Below are positions 47,701 to 58,103 of a stretch of DNA of 64,000 nucleotides, piece after piece. Source of the DNA: Metridium senile. Taxonomy: Eukaryota; Cnidaria; Anthozoa; Actiniaria; Metridiidae. The notes under the pieces were generated by a model. The model made no database searches, was not told the origin of the DNA, and worked only from the letters and a program-made list of their open reading frames with translations. How positions within the stretch are numbered: the first letter of the stretch is position 1; each line of letters starts with the position of its first letter. The translations under genes were made by a program, and so were the position numbers. The DNA lies in NCBI GenBank assembly GCA_949775045.1, contig OX459105.1:5982069-6046068 (forward strand). The letters run 5' to 3'.

Positions 47701-50700
47701 GCATTATCATCATCAATATTGCCATCATAATCAATATCTTTATTATCAACACTTTCATCATCATCTTTATCATGAACATTATCATCATCATCATCACCAA
47801 CATTATTTTGATCATCATCATCATCGTTATAACCAACATTGTCATCATCAATATTGCCATCATAATCAATATATTTATTATCAACACTTTCATCATCATC
47901 TTTATCATGAACATTATCATCATCATCACCAACATTATTTTGATCATCATCATCATCATCATCATTATAACCAACATTATCATCATCATTATTGCCATTA
48001 TAATCAATATCTTTATTATCAACACTTTCATCATCATCATCTTTATCATCAACATTATCATCATCTTCATCACCAACATTATTTTGATCATCATCATCTT
48101 TGTTATAACCAACATTTTCATCATCATTATTGCCATCATAATCAATATCTTTATTATCAACACTTTCATCATCATCATCTTTATCATGAACATTATCATC
48201 ATCTTCACCAACATTATTTTGATCATCATCATCATCAGCTTTATAACCAACATTTTCATCATCATTATTGGCATCATAATCATCTGCATGTTGATATTCG
48301 TTCAAGATGATTGTGTTTGGTGGTATGAATGATGAGAAAGATTACAATGACCTGGCAATACTACAGACAAGAGCTGCTGCTAAGCAACTACCTCCACCCA
48401 TGACAGGTAAACAACCATAGGGATGATCGTCATCATCATCATTATCATCATTATCATATTATCATCATTATTACGATCATTATCATCATCATCATCATCA
48501 TCACCATATTATCATCATTATTATTATCACCGTCTTCATCATCATCATATTATTATCATCAATATCATCATCATCATCACCATATTATCATCATTATTAT
48601 CATTACCATCATCATCACCATCTTTATCATCATCATCATTATTATCATTACCATCATCATCACCATCTTTATCATCATCATCGTTATTATCATTACCATC
48701 ATCATCACCATCTTTATCATCATCATCATTATTATCATTACCATCATCATCACCATCTTTATCATCATCATCATTATTATCATTACCATCATCATCACCA
48801 TCTTTATCATCATCATATTATTATCATTATCATTATCATCATCAAAACCATCATCATCATTATCATCATCATTATTATCATAATTATTTTCCTCAAACCC
48901 ATTATCATCATCCTTATTTTCATCATCATCTAATTATTATTATCATTATTATCAAACTCATCATCACCATCATCAATCATTGTTATAATAATCATCATCA
49001 TAATAATCATAATAACCGTCATCATTATCACCATCCTTACTATCACCCTCAATAGCCTTCATGTTGTTTATTTGCAGATATATTGAATGCATCAAGCTCT
49101 TCTATTAATAGGTTTGTACATTTAGTATACACCTATTTCAAAAAGGTTGTCATCGCCAAAAGCGACAGGCAATAGGCGATAGGTCATTCCAAGACCCAAG
49201 TGCACTATGGGTATAATTCTAATTCGTTAAATTTTCAATCATGCCAGCTACAATAAACAACGATCTCCGCTGGAGAGTTATATGGCTTGTCGAAGGACTG
49301 AAAATGTGCCCAGAAGACACAGCTTTTCCGCTTTTATGTGGATACTTTAGATTATACCCACAGTGCACTTGGGTCTTGGAATGACCTATTGCCTATCGCC
49401 TATGGCTTTTGGCGATGACATCCTTTTTTGAAATAGGTGTATATGGGAAAAAATGAAAAGGAGTAAAAATAAAAGGAACAAAGTCAAGTGTAAGAAAGGG
49501 AAGGAAAAGGAAAGGAAAATGACACAAGAGAAAATAACAAAATAAAGAAAAGAAAAAAACAGAAAGGAAAGGAAATAAAATAAAATAAAAAAGAATGGAA
49601 AGGAAAGGAAAGAAACTAAGCGAAAGGGAAGAGAAGGAGTTGAACTTAAGGGAAGAAAGAGAAATAAGGGGACAATAAGTACGGATAGACAAAGAGGGAA
49701 AATGGAATATAAAATGGGACTAAAATGGATGAAAGGAAAAAAGTATTTTATTTATTCTTTCTTTGTGACAGTACCTCTAGTTCATCAGAACCTCAAACAA
49801 GCTACGATACAAATGTCCCTATACCAGCAAAATATCAAACTATAATGCATTCACTGGATGAGGTACGTGAGTTAAACTATGCACTGATCACAAAATAATT
49901 CCGCTTAACAATAAAAACAATTCAAAAAGGCGCATTTGCACCGGCTAAGCCCGATTGTTGTAAAAATATTCACAAATTCCAAGCAAAGCACGAAAAAATT
50001 ATAATCACTTACAGTGAGGATACTCGAAAATTGAACACTTGACTTTTTTCATGTTATTATTTGCTGAACCTTCTACTGCTTCAAAACCTCTATAAATGAA
50101 GCAGTGAGTTCAAATACATTAAGTGTTCATAATAAATCTTATTTCTAATCTATTCACTCAAGGGATGCCGGTGGGTTAAAAAAGGTAACAAAAAAACTCA
50201 AAGTGTTCACGGTTTGAGTGTCCTCACTGTAATAATAGAAAACACATTTGAATTTACTCTGAATTGATAGATAGATTGATAGATGAACTTTATATAAAGA
50301 AGGTTTAAAAAGTATTTACAAAATACACCAGTTTAGCATAGCTAATCTTTCACTAGGCCTTCAATTGATGCTATCCCTGTGCAAATGCGCCTTTTGTCAA
50401 ATAGTACAGCGGTGCTAGATAACATGAAACTGAAGTAATGAGATTATCCCTGGCAAATGCGCCTTTTGTCTAATTGTACAGCGGTGCTAGATAACATGAA
50501 ACTAGAGTATTGAGATTATCCCTGTGCAAATGCGCCTTTTGTCAAATAGTACAGCTGTGCTAGATAACATGAACCTGGAGTATTGAGATTATCCCTGTGC
50601 AAATGCGCCTTTTGTCAAATAGTACAGCTGTGCTAGATAACATGAAACTGGAGTATTGAGATTATCCATGTGCAAATGCGCCTTTTGTCAAATAGTACAG

Positions 50701-53700
50701 CGGTGTTAGATAACCATGAAACTAGTCTATTCACGTGTTATGCACCTATATCAATGTCTTGCTCCAACGGAGGGAGTGCGGGCATACCCAGGGGCTATTG
50801 ACATTTTTCATATATTTTTGTCAATAGTCCGTATCCTGGTGACGTCAAATTCATATACTTACTCATATATTTACTGTTGTGGACGCAGAACTTTGTGATG
50901 AAATTGTCAAAAAAATATCGAGCAGCCCCAGGTACGGGCAAAGTTTATGTTCAAAAGCCCGACTTTGCCCGCACTCCCCCTGTTGGGACATGCAAGACAT
51001 TGATAGGTGCATTATGCAAACGGCGTGTATTGAAAAACACTACTTGAATGATTCCTCAGACAGTAAAGGCTCCCGACTTCGACAGTGTTAAAGCAAGTTT
51101 TGTAGCAAGAATTGATGAAATATTTACAGACTTATCCGTCAAGTATACAGAACTAGAGATGTAAGTGATGTTATTATTATTGTTACCATTAGCATTACGA
51201 TTATCAATGAATCACGGAAATATTCACTGTTTTACGTCTAGCCTGGAGAAAAGTAGCCTGTGTTACAGCCGGAATTTTTCTCTTGAAAGTCCGTCTGTGG
51301 ATCAGAGCAACGAACCGTGTTCTGGCCCCCAGCGAACTACACGATTATATATACTGGATGCTGAATGCTATTTTTCAATTTACTTCCGGTTATGTTGAAT
51401 TGTCGAATGAGAGTTCGTGTAAGAAAGAGCATCATCGAAAGCCAATCAGCATCTAGTATATATAATCGTGTAGTTCGCTGGGGGTCAGAACACGGTTCGT
51501 TGCTCTGATTCACAGACGGACTTTCGAGAAAACAATTCCGGCTGTAGCACAGGCTAGGATAAAAGGCGTTGTTATGGAGTTTTTTGAACACAGGAACCCC
51601 AATATTACAATATACGAACTTTCCCCCAAACCCCAAAAACTGTCAGGCTATTTTACGTCTTGATACAGGGATTCGGTACCGAATCACCGGGTACTCAGGG
51701 GTAAAAGTATCAGGAATGCTCGTTGAGAATTTCAAAAATATAACTCAAAGATACGGGAAGTATTTTAAAAAGGACGTGACCATCCTCGGGAACCCAGGGG
51801 TATTCTTCTGTCGCTCGTTTCTCGCTTCCACAACATATACCCCTGGGAACGTAGTCTGTTGGAGCTTGTTCCTGAAGTCAAAATTCAAACTTATTTAACG
51901 ACTTTCTTTGAATGGTTATCTTGATTTTCATTGGTCGACCTAATAAGGTCGACCAATCAGCAAAGAGCTAAATTTTGACTTCCGGAACAAGCTCAATCTC
52001 GAGCCCAGAGTCACGTCTGGCTTTTTGTCAGCGGTCTTATGGCGCCCGACATTAGACTCTGGGGGAACGGAATTTTCAGCTCCAATTTTGGAGTTCCGGT
52101 TTGGAATGCGCATGCTTAGTTAATATTATAATGATCTGTGGGTTTGGGCATCCTGTGTTACTTAGTACGTTAATGACATTCAAAATATTATTGACCTAGT
52201 AGCATTTTAAATATTTTCTAAGCCAAAATATAAACATTTTCCTCACTAATGAAACATTTAAAGTTTAGAAAGAATTTTTAACGGTCATCAGGATTTATAT
52301 AATGATATAAAAATGCGTCTAAATCTCCTTCAATTCAGATCGCTTTAACCGTCGATTTATTTATAGTTTTCCAACGGTTATTAGTTTGCTTTCGTGGTAC
52401 GATTGACCTTTAGTAAATAACTGGATGCCAGAGGTCTGAGGATTGTCAAGGTTTAGAATAGTTTAAAGGAGTATTTTGTGTGTATTCTATTAAATTTGCT
52501 TCGCGACTCGATAATCATCGCTTATAGCGGCGATACAACATCTCTTCGCTTCGAACTCGTATATATTCCGATAAACGACGATATTTACATGTAATATTCT
52601 ATCACCGTTGACGCCGTAAAATTTACATTTTGAATGTACATTTGTTTACATGATGGACCAATCAGAGCTTTTACTTCGTCTGTTTCCGGTCTGACCATTG
52701 TATTTTCAAGGGCCAATCAGCATAAGCATAGAATTCCGGTCCCCCAGAGTCTTACGTTACTCGGCTGGCCAAGAGGAACGAAGGCTCGGGGTTCGAGATT
52801 GGAACAAGCTCCAACAGACTACGTTCCCAGGGGTATATGTTGTGGAAGCGAGAAACGAGCGACAGAAGAATACCCCTGGGTTCCCGAGGATGGGACGTGA
52901 CATGAACAAATTTGTGTTGCCCCTACGACATAATGCATAAAAACAGAAAACGCCGGAAAATTGCGGAAAACGATGGTACGTATTTTCCTTTTGTTTCATA
53001 TACCCTAAATGATACCAAGATATATTAAAATCCTAATTCTCAATTGTAATGCCCTAAAAGATACCAACTCGCTGATTGTTACCCCAAAGAGATACGGCGC
53101 ACATTAGGGCTGTCCACAGGTTGCTCGGTAGCCTGAGAAAACAGACGTTGTTTCGCTCCTCGTCTCCCCGCGAAATTAGTTTCGCGAGGGGACAAGGAGC
53201 GAAACAACGTCTATTTTCTCAGGCTAGTTGCTCGGCATCTTTTGGGCAACTTTTCTGATTTCTTTGCAACTTTTTCTTTTCACACGTTGTCAGTCCTATT
53301 CCTACTCACAGTATGTACAATGATGGGTTGTTGTTCTATTCAGGCAGAGGGCAGCTTTAAGGACGTCTGTGGAGAGTTTCCAAGAAGAACGAGAAGCAAA
53401 CATTGTACAATATGATAAACAGCAAAAGGTAACTACTGCTTGCTTGATGTCAATATTATTGTTGTGATAACTCCCATTCCAGAAATTACTGATAATTGTT
53501 AGTTTTTTTCTTTAGCTATGTAAAATATAATGTTTTGTCTAGCCTGCGTAGCAAGCGTTTCTTTTTGGGGAACAAAGTTTTTTGGGGTTATTTTGGGGTA
53601 GCTGTGTTACCGATATGGCCGCGCGAGACCTAAGACGAGTACAAAAAATCAACTGACACAGCTATCCCAAAACAACCAAAAAACAACTGACCATGGATAC

Positions 53701-54619
53701 ACCTTTAATAGTTGTCACTACAGTAAACATAGCTGTTTTTGATTTCTTAGGAGCTCCAAGATATGCTACTACGCCACAAAGAAGAGAACGAAGAATGGAT
53801 CCAAACTACAAAACGACAACTAGACGAGGAACGAAAACACTTAGAACAAGAAAAGGTGCATAGCTTTTCTTTCCTTGTTTGTCATAATGTGATTTGTTTT
53901 CTTGTCTGCTTTTTTTTGTTAAATGTTTTTTTCCTGTTTTGTTGTGATGTTTGTTTACATTTTTGCTTATTTTGAGTTCAGTTTACTGATCGCTGATGCA
54001 GTTTACACGTTTGTCTTTCGTTTTATCAGTTTTTGTTTTCATTGTTGTTTTTTGTTTGTTTGGCTTCTGTTCTCTTGTTGTTGCCTTTTACTACTCTGTT
54101 TGTTTGCTTTGTTTGTTTGTTCGTTTAATCGTTTGCTTGTATGTCTGTTTGCTTGTCTGTTTGGTCGTTTGTTAGTTTAATTTTTTGTTTGTTTGTCTGT
54201 CTGTCTGTTAGTATAGTTGTTACTTGTTTGTTCGTTTGTTTGTTTAATTGTTTGTCTGTTTGTTTAATTGTTTGTTCGTTTGTTTGTTTGTTTGTTTGTG
54301 TGTTTGTTTGTTTGTTCGTTTAATTGTTTGTTCGTTTGTTTGTTTGTTTGTTTGTGTGTTTGTTTGTTTGTTTGTTCGTTTAATTGTTTGTTTGTTTGTT
54401 TGTTTGTTTGTTTGTATGTTTGTATGTCTGTCTTTGGTTGCTTGTTTGTTTGTTTGTTTGTCTGTTCGTTAAATTGTTTGTTCGTTTAATTATCAGTCAC
54501 GATTTCATTCTGTTTATTACCATTTCTATTTTTTTTCTCAGATCAAGTTAAAAGAAGAAAGGGAAAAACTCACCACGGAACAAGAAGAATTTCAAAAAAC
54601 ATTGAACCACAAGACCTAG
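39368..54619 (+). CDS. Kelch-repeat protein with C-terminal coiled coil, 17 exons, complete
   Basis: Exons: 39368-39420, 41783-41913, 43206-43281, 43710-43798, 44295-44441, 44587-44638, 45260-45360, 45940-46025, 47119-47203, 47375-47460, 48307-48406, 49078-49111, 49772-49862, 51060-51160, 53344-53428, 53751-53855, 54542-54619. All are GT-AG, phases fit, and 1500 bases give 499 residues. Six kelch repeats are visible (for example RQGHATTLVGKSAYIFGG, LGHSTAAVGDTLYVFGG, RRLGHTACIVYGQMIVFGG), forming a beta-propeller to about residue 335. A Ser-rich linker (336-377) and a charged coiled coil (about 378-499, ending KTLNHKT) follow. The propeller resembles Rab9 effector p40 (RABEPK) and other KLHDC proteins, but the coiled coil is not part of vertebrate RABEPK; Tea1/Kel1-type fungal proteins share the overall plan. 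It is probably a cytoplasmic scaffold. Introns are full of minisatellites and MITEs. Confidence 0.93.
39892..40263. mobile_element. 372-bp MITE with TAA target duplication (kelch intron 1)
   Basis: Ends GGGACCGTTCATTTTTTACC and GGTAAAAAATGAACGGTCCC. Flanked by TAA at 39889-39891 and 40264-40266, as expected for PIF/Harbinger-type insertion. The inner part is a run of G-rich and C-rich tracts. Inserted into an ATC repeat. Confidence 0.85.
40267..41425. repeat. 42-bp minisatellite, about 27 copies (kelch intron 1)
   Basis: The unit contains ATCACCACCACTAGAATCC then TCATCAACACCTTCATCATC. Units are very uniform with triplet-size variants, giving false long frames on both strands (Thr-Arg-Ile-Leu-Ile-Asn; Lys-Val-Leu-Met-Arg-Ile-Leu). 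Confidence 0.96.
41495..41755. repeat. Imperfect ATC/ACC simple repeat
   Basis: Mixed ATC, ACC and ATT triplets ending 26 bases before the branch and acceptor region of kelch exon 2. Confidence 0.9.
42241..42490. mobile_element. 250-bp foldback MITE (kelch intron 2)
   Basis: Ends CATAATGATGTAAAAATGAG and CTCATTTTTACATCATTATG; inner arms GCTCCATTATCAGATAATAC and complement. Arms are about 105 bp, near perfect. Confidence 0.9.
42752..42885. mobile_element. Small foldback element (TGATAGAGACA family), copy 1
   Basis: TTGCAATGATAGAGACA at the left and TGTCTCTATCATTGCAA at the right, with AGGCCCAGCTACCTTT at the end. A second copy at 56376-56475 has AGGTAGCCGGGCCTTTG and ATGCAATGATAGAGACAC. Confidence 0.75.
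43945..44245. repeat. ATTC/ATCC tetranucleotide repeat (kelch intron 4)
   Basis: Repeats of CATCCATCCAT and TTCATTCATTCA with a higher-order unit of about 50 bases near 44105-44200. Confidence 0.92.
44614..44690 (+). other. Tandem duplication of a splice donor and exon end
   Basis: TGTCAGGGCAACCACCATCA followed by CCTAGGTAA occurs twice, 47 bases apart, so kelch exon 6 has two identical donors (after 44638 and after 44685). Using the second would shift the frame, so the first is chosen. Confidence 0.85.
46085..46445. repeat. 28-bp minisatellite built on ATTC (kelch intron 8)
   Basis: About eight copies of TTCATTCATTCAATCATTCA plus TTTTT, flanked by plain ATTC/AATC repeats. Confidence 0.93.
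47515..48290. repeat. Higher-order ATC minisatellite, unit about 140 bp, about 5 copies (kelch intron 10)
   Basis: Landmarks ACACTTTCATCATCATC, TTTATCATGAACATTATC and ACATTATTTTGATCATC recur every 135-145 bases. The array ends 16 bases before exon 11. Confidence 0.9.
48430..49060. repeat. ATC/ATT simple repeat with a 48-bp sub-array (kelch intron 11)
   Basis: ATTACCATCATCATCACC followed by ATCTTTATCATCATCATC repeats about five times at 48600-48815. The rest is irregular ATC/ATT. Confidence 0.9.
49130..49439. mobile_element. 310-bp MITE with TA flanks (CACCTATTTCAAA family)
   Basis: Begins CACCTATTTCAAAAAGG and ends TTTTTTGAAATAGGTG, with TA at 49128-49129 and 49440-49441. Arms of about 95 bp. 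Its ends match the 2.2-kb element at 60074-62318. Confidence 0.9.
49890..50720. repeat. Element with a 73-bp tandem array (about 5 copies at 50371-50720, kelch intron 13)
   Basis: The unit carries CTGTGCAAATGCGCCTTTTG then TCAAATAGTACAGCGGTGC and TAGATAACATGAAACT. Upstream, 49905-50010 contains an inverted half unit (GGCGCATTTGCACCGGC) and TATTCACAAATTCCAAGCA, also found at 31310-31380 and 42890-42985. It resembles non-autonomous elements that carry an internal tandem array. Confidence 0.85.
51254..51556. mobile_element. 303-bp TAGCCTG-ended element with 9-bp target duplication
   Basis: Ends TAGCCTGTGTTACAGCCGG and CCGGCTGTAGCACAGGCTA, arms about 115 bp. Flanks GGAGAAAAG (51245-51253) and GGATAAAAG (51557-51565) differ at one base. 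Confidence 0.88.
51780..52892. mobile_element. CCTCGGGAACCC-family MITE split by a nested insertion
   Basis: The outer parts (51780-51994 and 52801-52892) together reconstruct the same foldback element seen intact at 35006-35296. The 806-bp element at 51995-52800 sits between them. Confidence 0.9.
51995..52800. mobile_element. 806-bp nested element with 11-bp target duplication
   Basis: Ends AATCTCGAGCCC and GGGGTTCGAGATT (imperfect inverted repeat), with the inner pair AGACTCTGGGGGAACGGAA / TTCCGGTCCCCCAGAGTCT. Flanked by GGAACAAGCTC at 51984-51994 and 52801-52811. Long target duplications of 9-11 bp are typical of Mutator-like elements; no transposase frame is present. Confidence 0.87.
53129..53226. 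mobile_element. 98-bp perfect hairpin with 9-bp target duplication
   Basis: Ends TAGCCTGAGAAAACAGACG and CGTCTATTTTCTCAGGCTA. Flanked by GTTGCTCGG at 53120-53128 and 53227-53235, an exact repeat. Confidence 0.92.
53578..53690. repeat. Short foldback (TTTTGGGGTAGCTGTGT)
   Basis: GGTTATTTTGGGGTAGCTGTG at the left is matched by ACACAGCTATCCCAAAACAA at the right. A TAGCCTGCGTAGCAAGCG motif just upstream (about 53540) resembles one end of the TAGCCT family without a partner. Confidence 0.6.
53890..54490. repeat. (TTTG)n-rich intron 16 of the kelch gene
   Basis: Degenerate TTTG/TCTG/TTCG repeats on the plus strand, densest at 54180-54490. It separates two coiled-coil exons. Confidence 0.93.
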
Positions 54620-55069
54620 ATGAACAATCTAAAGTTTAGATGTAATATTATTCCCAAGAAATGACAATTTGCAGTAAATCTGAATCCTGTATGTAATTTG
54701 ATTAGAATTAAAAATGTGTTTCCTTATATAGTCAAACTTTGTTCTTGTCTAGCTATAGGAACGGATCATTCGATAATTGATGGGGGTTGTGGGATCCCCT
54801 AAAAAAATATCGAGTACAGCTGTAACCTTTTAAAAAATATATATATCGTGCACAACGTTAACAACAAAAAAAGCTGAAAAATTTGCCCAACCCTTTGTAC
54901 TGTCTTGTATTATATTTCTCTATTATGAGTCTCAGTTCTCTTTTTCTATCGCTATATATCGTTGGTTCTCCAATCATAAAGGCAACTACTGTATAAATTA
55001 AAACCATTTTTATTAACAACTAATTCTTCGCGACCGTTTACAGCGCTTTTCATAATTTCGCGACAACTT

Positions 55070-55160
55070 ACCATGGAACAAGAAGAATTTCAAAAAAAAT
55101 TGAACCACAAGACCTATAGATGGACAATCTACATGCAGTATAGATGTAATATTAACGTTT
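55070..55160 (+). pseudogene. Duplicated fragment of the last kelch exon and 3' UTR
   Basis: AACAAGAAGAATTTCAAAAA, TTGAACCACAAGACCTA and TAGATGTAATATTA repeat the sequence at 54580-54645, about 500 bases downstream. A 2-base insertion alters the stop context (ACCTATAGATGG). No splice acceptor precedes it, so it is probably inert. Confidence 0.8.
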
Positions 55161-55788
55161 TCTGCGGTTTTCGGCTTTCTGCAAACTTGGAAAGATGAAA
55201 ACTGCAGTAAGTGTCAACTCATTAAAAAAGACGTTTTACGGAACAATAGTACCAAGACCAGAATGCTTTGTCTACTTTCTTTTTTTAAATAATTAGTGTT
55301 GATTTGTATACCATTCACAAGAGGGATGACAAATTTGATTAAAAATAAAAAGCCGTGAAGCATTCTGGTACTGGTAGTAAAATGACGTCATCGTGCACTG
55401 ATAGCCTATTAAAAACAATCAGTCGGTACAATGTATTATAAACGTTGGTGTCTTAACTTCAATGGCCGCGTAGTTATGGCGATAAGAAAACATCTAAATA
55501 AGAACTAAGATTGACACGGGTGAAAAACGCACGGCGCATGCATAAGCAAAAGACTATAACTAAAAAATTTACGAAGGGTTTCGCGTTTTCGTGTGGTTAT
55601 GTATTAAGCGAATTTCTCTTGTATTATTTGACCAGGGAAAGAAAACAACTAATGTAATGTGTTAGGGAAATATAAGCACTAACTTTCCACGAACTTTCTT
55701 AACTTTAAAGATTTACCAAACGCCGGTAAATCTCCAATGGTCTTCCGAGCGTGCGCAGTGCGTTTTTTACCCGTGTCACTAAGATTAG

Positions 55789-56896
55789 CTAAATACAAGG
55801 TCCGGGAGTTTCCGTACTGAGATCCTCAACATAATATCCATTCAAGTAAGCTGGCTTCGGTAACGCTCGGGTCATATCCGGATAATCCGAACTAGCGAGA
55901 ATCGCCCGAACTTTCATCGCTACGTTTCGATTATTTATCCAGCCGCCAAGCAGAATACAGCTGAATCCATTTGTATGCCATGTGTATGTATGTCCGTCAA
56001 AAGCATTGTTACCAACGTTAAACTTCAGCAGAGAGAAGGAAAGCTCATGGACGTTTCTTGCGGTGATGATGACGACTGCGTCTGCTTGAATCAGCCGTTG
56101 TTGGAAGACAAGTCCTGGTTTGGTGTGTTTATTGTGGTTGTTAAATACAGGTTCTGGTCTCTCTAGTAGTAATACAGGCTGTTCGTTGTAATGTGCTAAA
56201 ATGATAAAAATATATTATGAGGAAATTTGATCGATAAGATATGGCATTCTGTCTCAAATTACATCACATCACATATCGCTTAATACCACTTTACATCACA
56301 TCACATCACATCACATCACATCACATCACATCACATCACATCACATCACATCACAGTTCCCTGCGTCATCTTGAAAGGTAGCCGGGCCTTTGCATCAAAG
56401 CGAGACGAACATTGAGCATGCAATGATAGAGACACATGGATAATTGATACAAAGGCCAGGCTACCTTTAAAACCCATGGTCACTTGTTATTATGCATTCG
56501 TAGTCAGTTGTATTAGGAGAAAAACAAATACAACAAACACTAAACGATTTAAAAAGACCATCAATGCCCACTCACATTGTAAAAGATATCAAATTGTCTG
56601 ATTGGCGAGTTTCATGGTCAACGAAATCCAGTCTTTCGCGCGTTGCATGCTGGTAGGTGACAATGTGTCTTTATTAAAGATGGCATAGAACTGTGAACGG
56701 GTTTTTTGATTGAATGAGTCATTATGAGAATCGTGTACTTACTGAAGAGAGCGATGTTATGGCCATGGTCAATGAGCCTTGTCACTACACATGTGTAGAA
56801 GGGACAATTACTATGAACATCGGCATCTACAAATAACACCACTTTCAAGGGCCTGTCACGTGACCTGGTCTCCATTCCTTCCCGGCCAAAGCAAAC
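55789..56896 (-). CDS. NADPH-dependent FMN reductase-like (flavodoxin-fold) protein, two coding exons
   Basis: Exons 56896-56743 and 56195-55789 (stop at 55789-55791) join in phase. The likely start is the ATG at 56875, giving 179 residues; a preceding acceptor (TTTTCAG) implies a 5' non-coding or short coding exon that I could not find. The core follows the family pattern: RPLKVVLFVDADVHSNC (strand 1 and loop), VVTRLIDHGHNIALF (helix and strand 2), RLIQADAVVIITARNVHE (in place of the usual ADAFVIVTPEYN), then GFSCILLGGWINNRNVAMKVRAIL and the AYLNGYYVED tail. The usual flavin phosphate loop (GSxR) and the PEYN-type motif are both replaced, so FMN binding is doubtful. It is convergent with the kelch gene. 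Related quinone/azobenzene reductases use NAD(P)H; activity here is not assured. Confidence 0.78.
56287..56354. repeat. (ATCAC)n pentanucleotide repeat
   Basis: About 13 CACAT/ATCAC units in the intron of the FMN reductase-like gene. Confidence 0.95.
56376..56475. mobile_element. Small foldback element (TGATAGAGACA family), copy 2
   Basis: Ends AGGTAGCCGGGCCTTTG and CAAAGGCCAGGCTACCT; contains ATGCAATGATAGAGACAC. Related to 42752-42885. Confidence 0.8.
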
Positions 56897-57421
56897 CTGA
56901 AAACAGAGCAAAATGGTAATTTATACATCTTTCAAAGAGGGTAGCAGAAGATTTTGACGTTGATGATGATGATGACATGGAATTTACATAGCGCACTTAG
57001 AGACGTACTATAACATAATTGATGGGGGAGGGAACGGGAACGGGGGTTTGGGGGCTGCGGGATTCCCCTAAAAAATCCGATGCTCTACCCAATGTGTCAA
57101 ATGGGTTCCTTGCTCGTGTTTACGATGCACTAGTTTTCTTGTTGTTATTATCTTCAATATTCCTTGGGGCATTTTCCTTGTTGTCTAGCTGGCAAGCCGG
57201 TTTTTCAGATTTCAAGTACTGTAAATGGATTATTTTTCTGTGTTATCCATTCAGTAATACACGAGCAATTGTTCAAGCATGTTATGAAAAACTTGTCAAG
57301 GAAAATTGCTCTGGAAATTCTGTTTTCTTTTTGTTTAATTAAAACATATTTGTACTATTTTGTATTTCAACGATCGAGTGCAAAATATAGTATAGAGCTG
57401 TACTCATTAACCAGTGTGATA

Positions 57422-57759
57422 GAGTGATTTTCATATGACCGTGCAAGGAAATAGACCATTTAGGCCTTGTCTACACGAATCCGATCCGGCTGAAAACGCA
57501 TAGAAATATTTGCGTCCACACGAATCCGCGTATCCGGAGGATTCAAGTAAAAGTATGCTTTTTCGGTGACCGGATTCAATGGATTCGTGTGGACGATAGG
57601 CAGATTCGCATCAAAAAGTATGCGGTTTCAAAAGTATCCGGATCCTAGACGGGGTCTCAGTTTGTGGTAGTTGATAAAGAACAAAAGAAAACAATGGTTT
57701 TAGTGTTTACTACTAACTATACGTTTGCCTATCCTTTCACGGTCATATGAAAATCACTC
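57422..57759. mobile_element. 338-bp element with TA flanks (GAGTGATTTTC ends)
   Basis: Ends GAGTGATTTTCATATGACCG and CGGTCATATGAAAATCACTC, with TA at 57420-57421 and 57760-57761. The interior (about 57465-57660) contains CTACACGAATCCGATCCGG and ATCCGGATCCTAGAC, possibly a second nested MITE. Confidence 0.8.
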
Positions 57760-58103
57760 TAAATACAAGCTTTTAGTTAGGGACGGACCATTATACATAT
57801 ATAAATACAAATTAGTAAGAATTGAAAGTTGGAACAAGTTTGTGCAAATTGCAACGAAATTATGTTATTTTAAACTACAAAGAATGTATGATTTGGAAGG
57901 AAGTTTTGGAAGGACACCATACATTTCTCTGTAATTTTGGCAGCGTTTGGATTTTCTATTTAGCCAAACGTTCTGAAACTTGCTCAATAAGCTTATATTT
58001 GGTTACTCCCCATGAGACAGGGTTATTTTTTCTGAAACCATTATAATCAAATTAATTTTTCAAGTTTTTCACATTCATACCCACATACCCAGTCCCTAGT
58101 TGA

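Noticed and set aside
47501..49055. Asp/Asn-rich and Ser/His-rich frames
   Set aside because: Translations of ATC minisatellites in kelch introns 10 and 11.
50358..50720. CRISPR-like array of 73-bp repeats
   Set aside because: Repeats are directly adjacent with no unique spacers, lie in a eukaryotic intron and have a dispersed relative; it is an ordinary tandem repeat element.
55975..56166. Plus-strand frame MPCVCMSVKSIVTN
   Set aside because: It lies antisense within the second coding exon of the FMN reductase-like gene, which has the better evidence.
57019..58046. Overlapping plus-strand frames of 69-107 codons
   Set aside because: They run through a TA-flanked foldback element and AT-rich DNA without splice or domain support.
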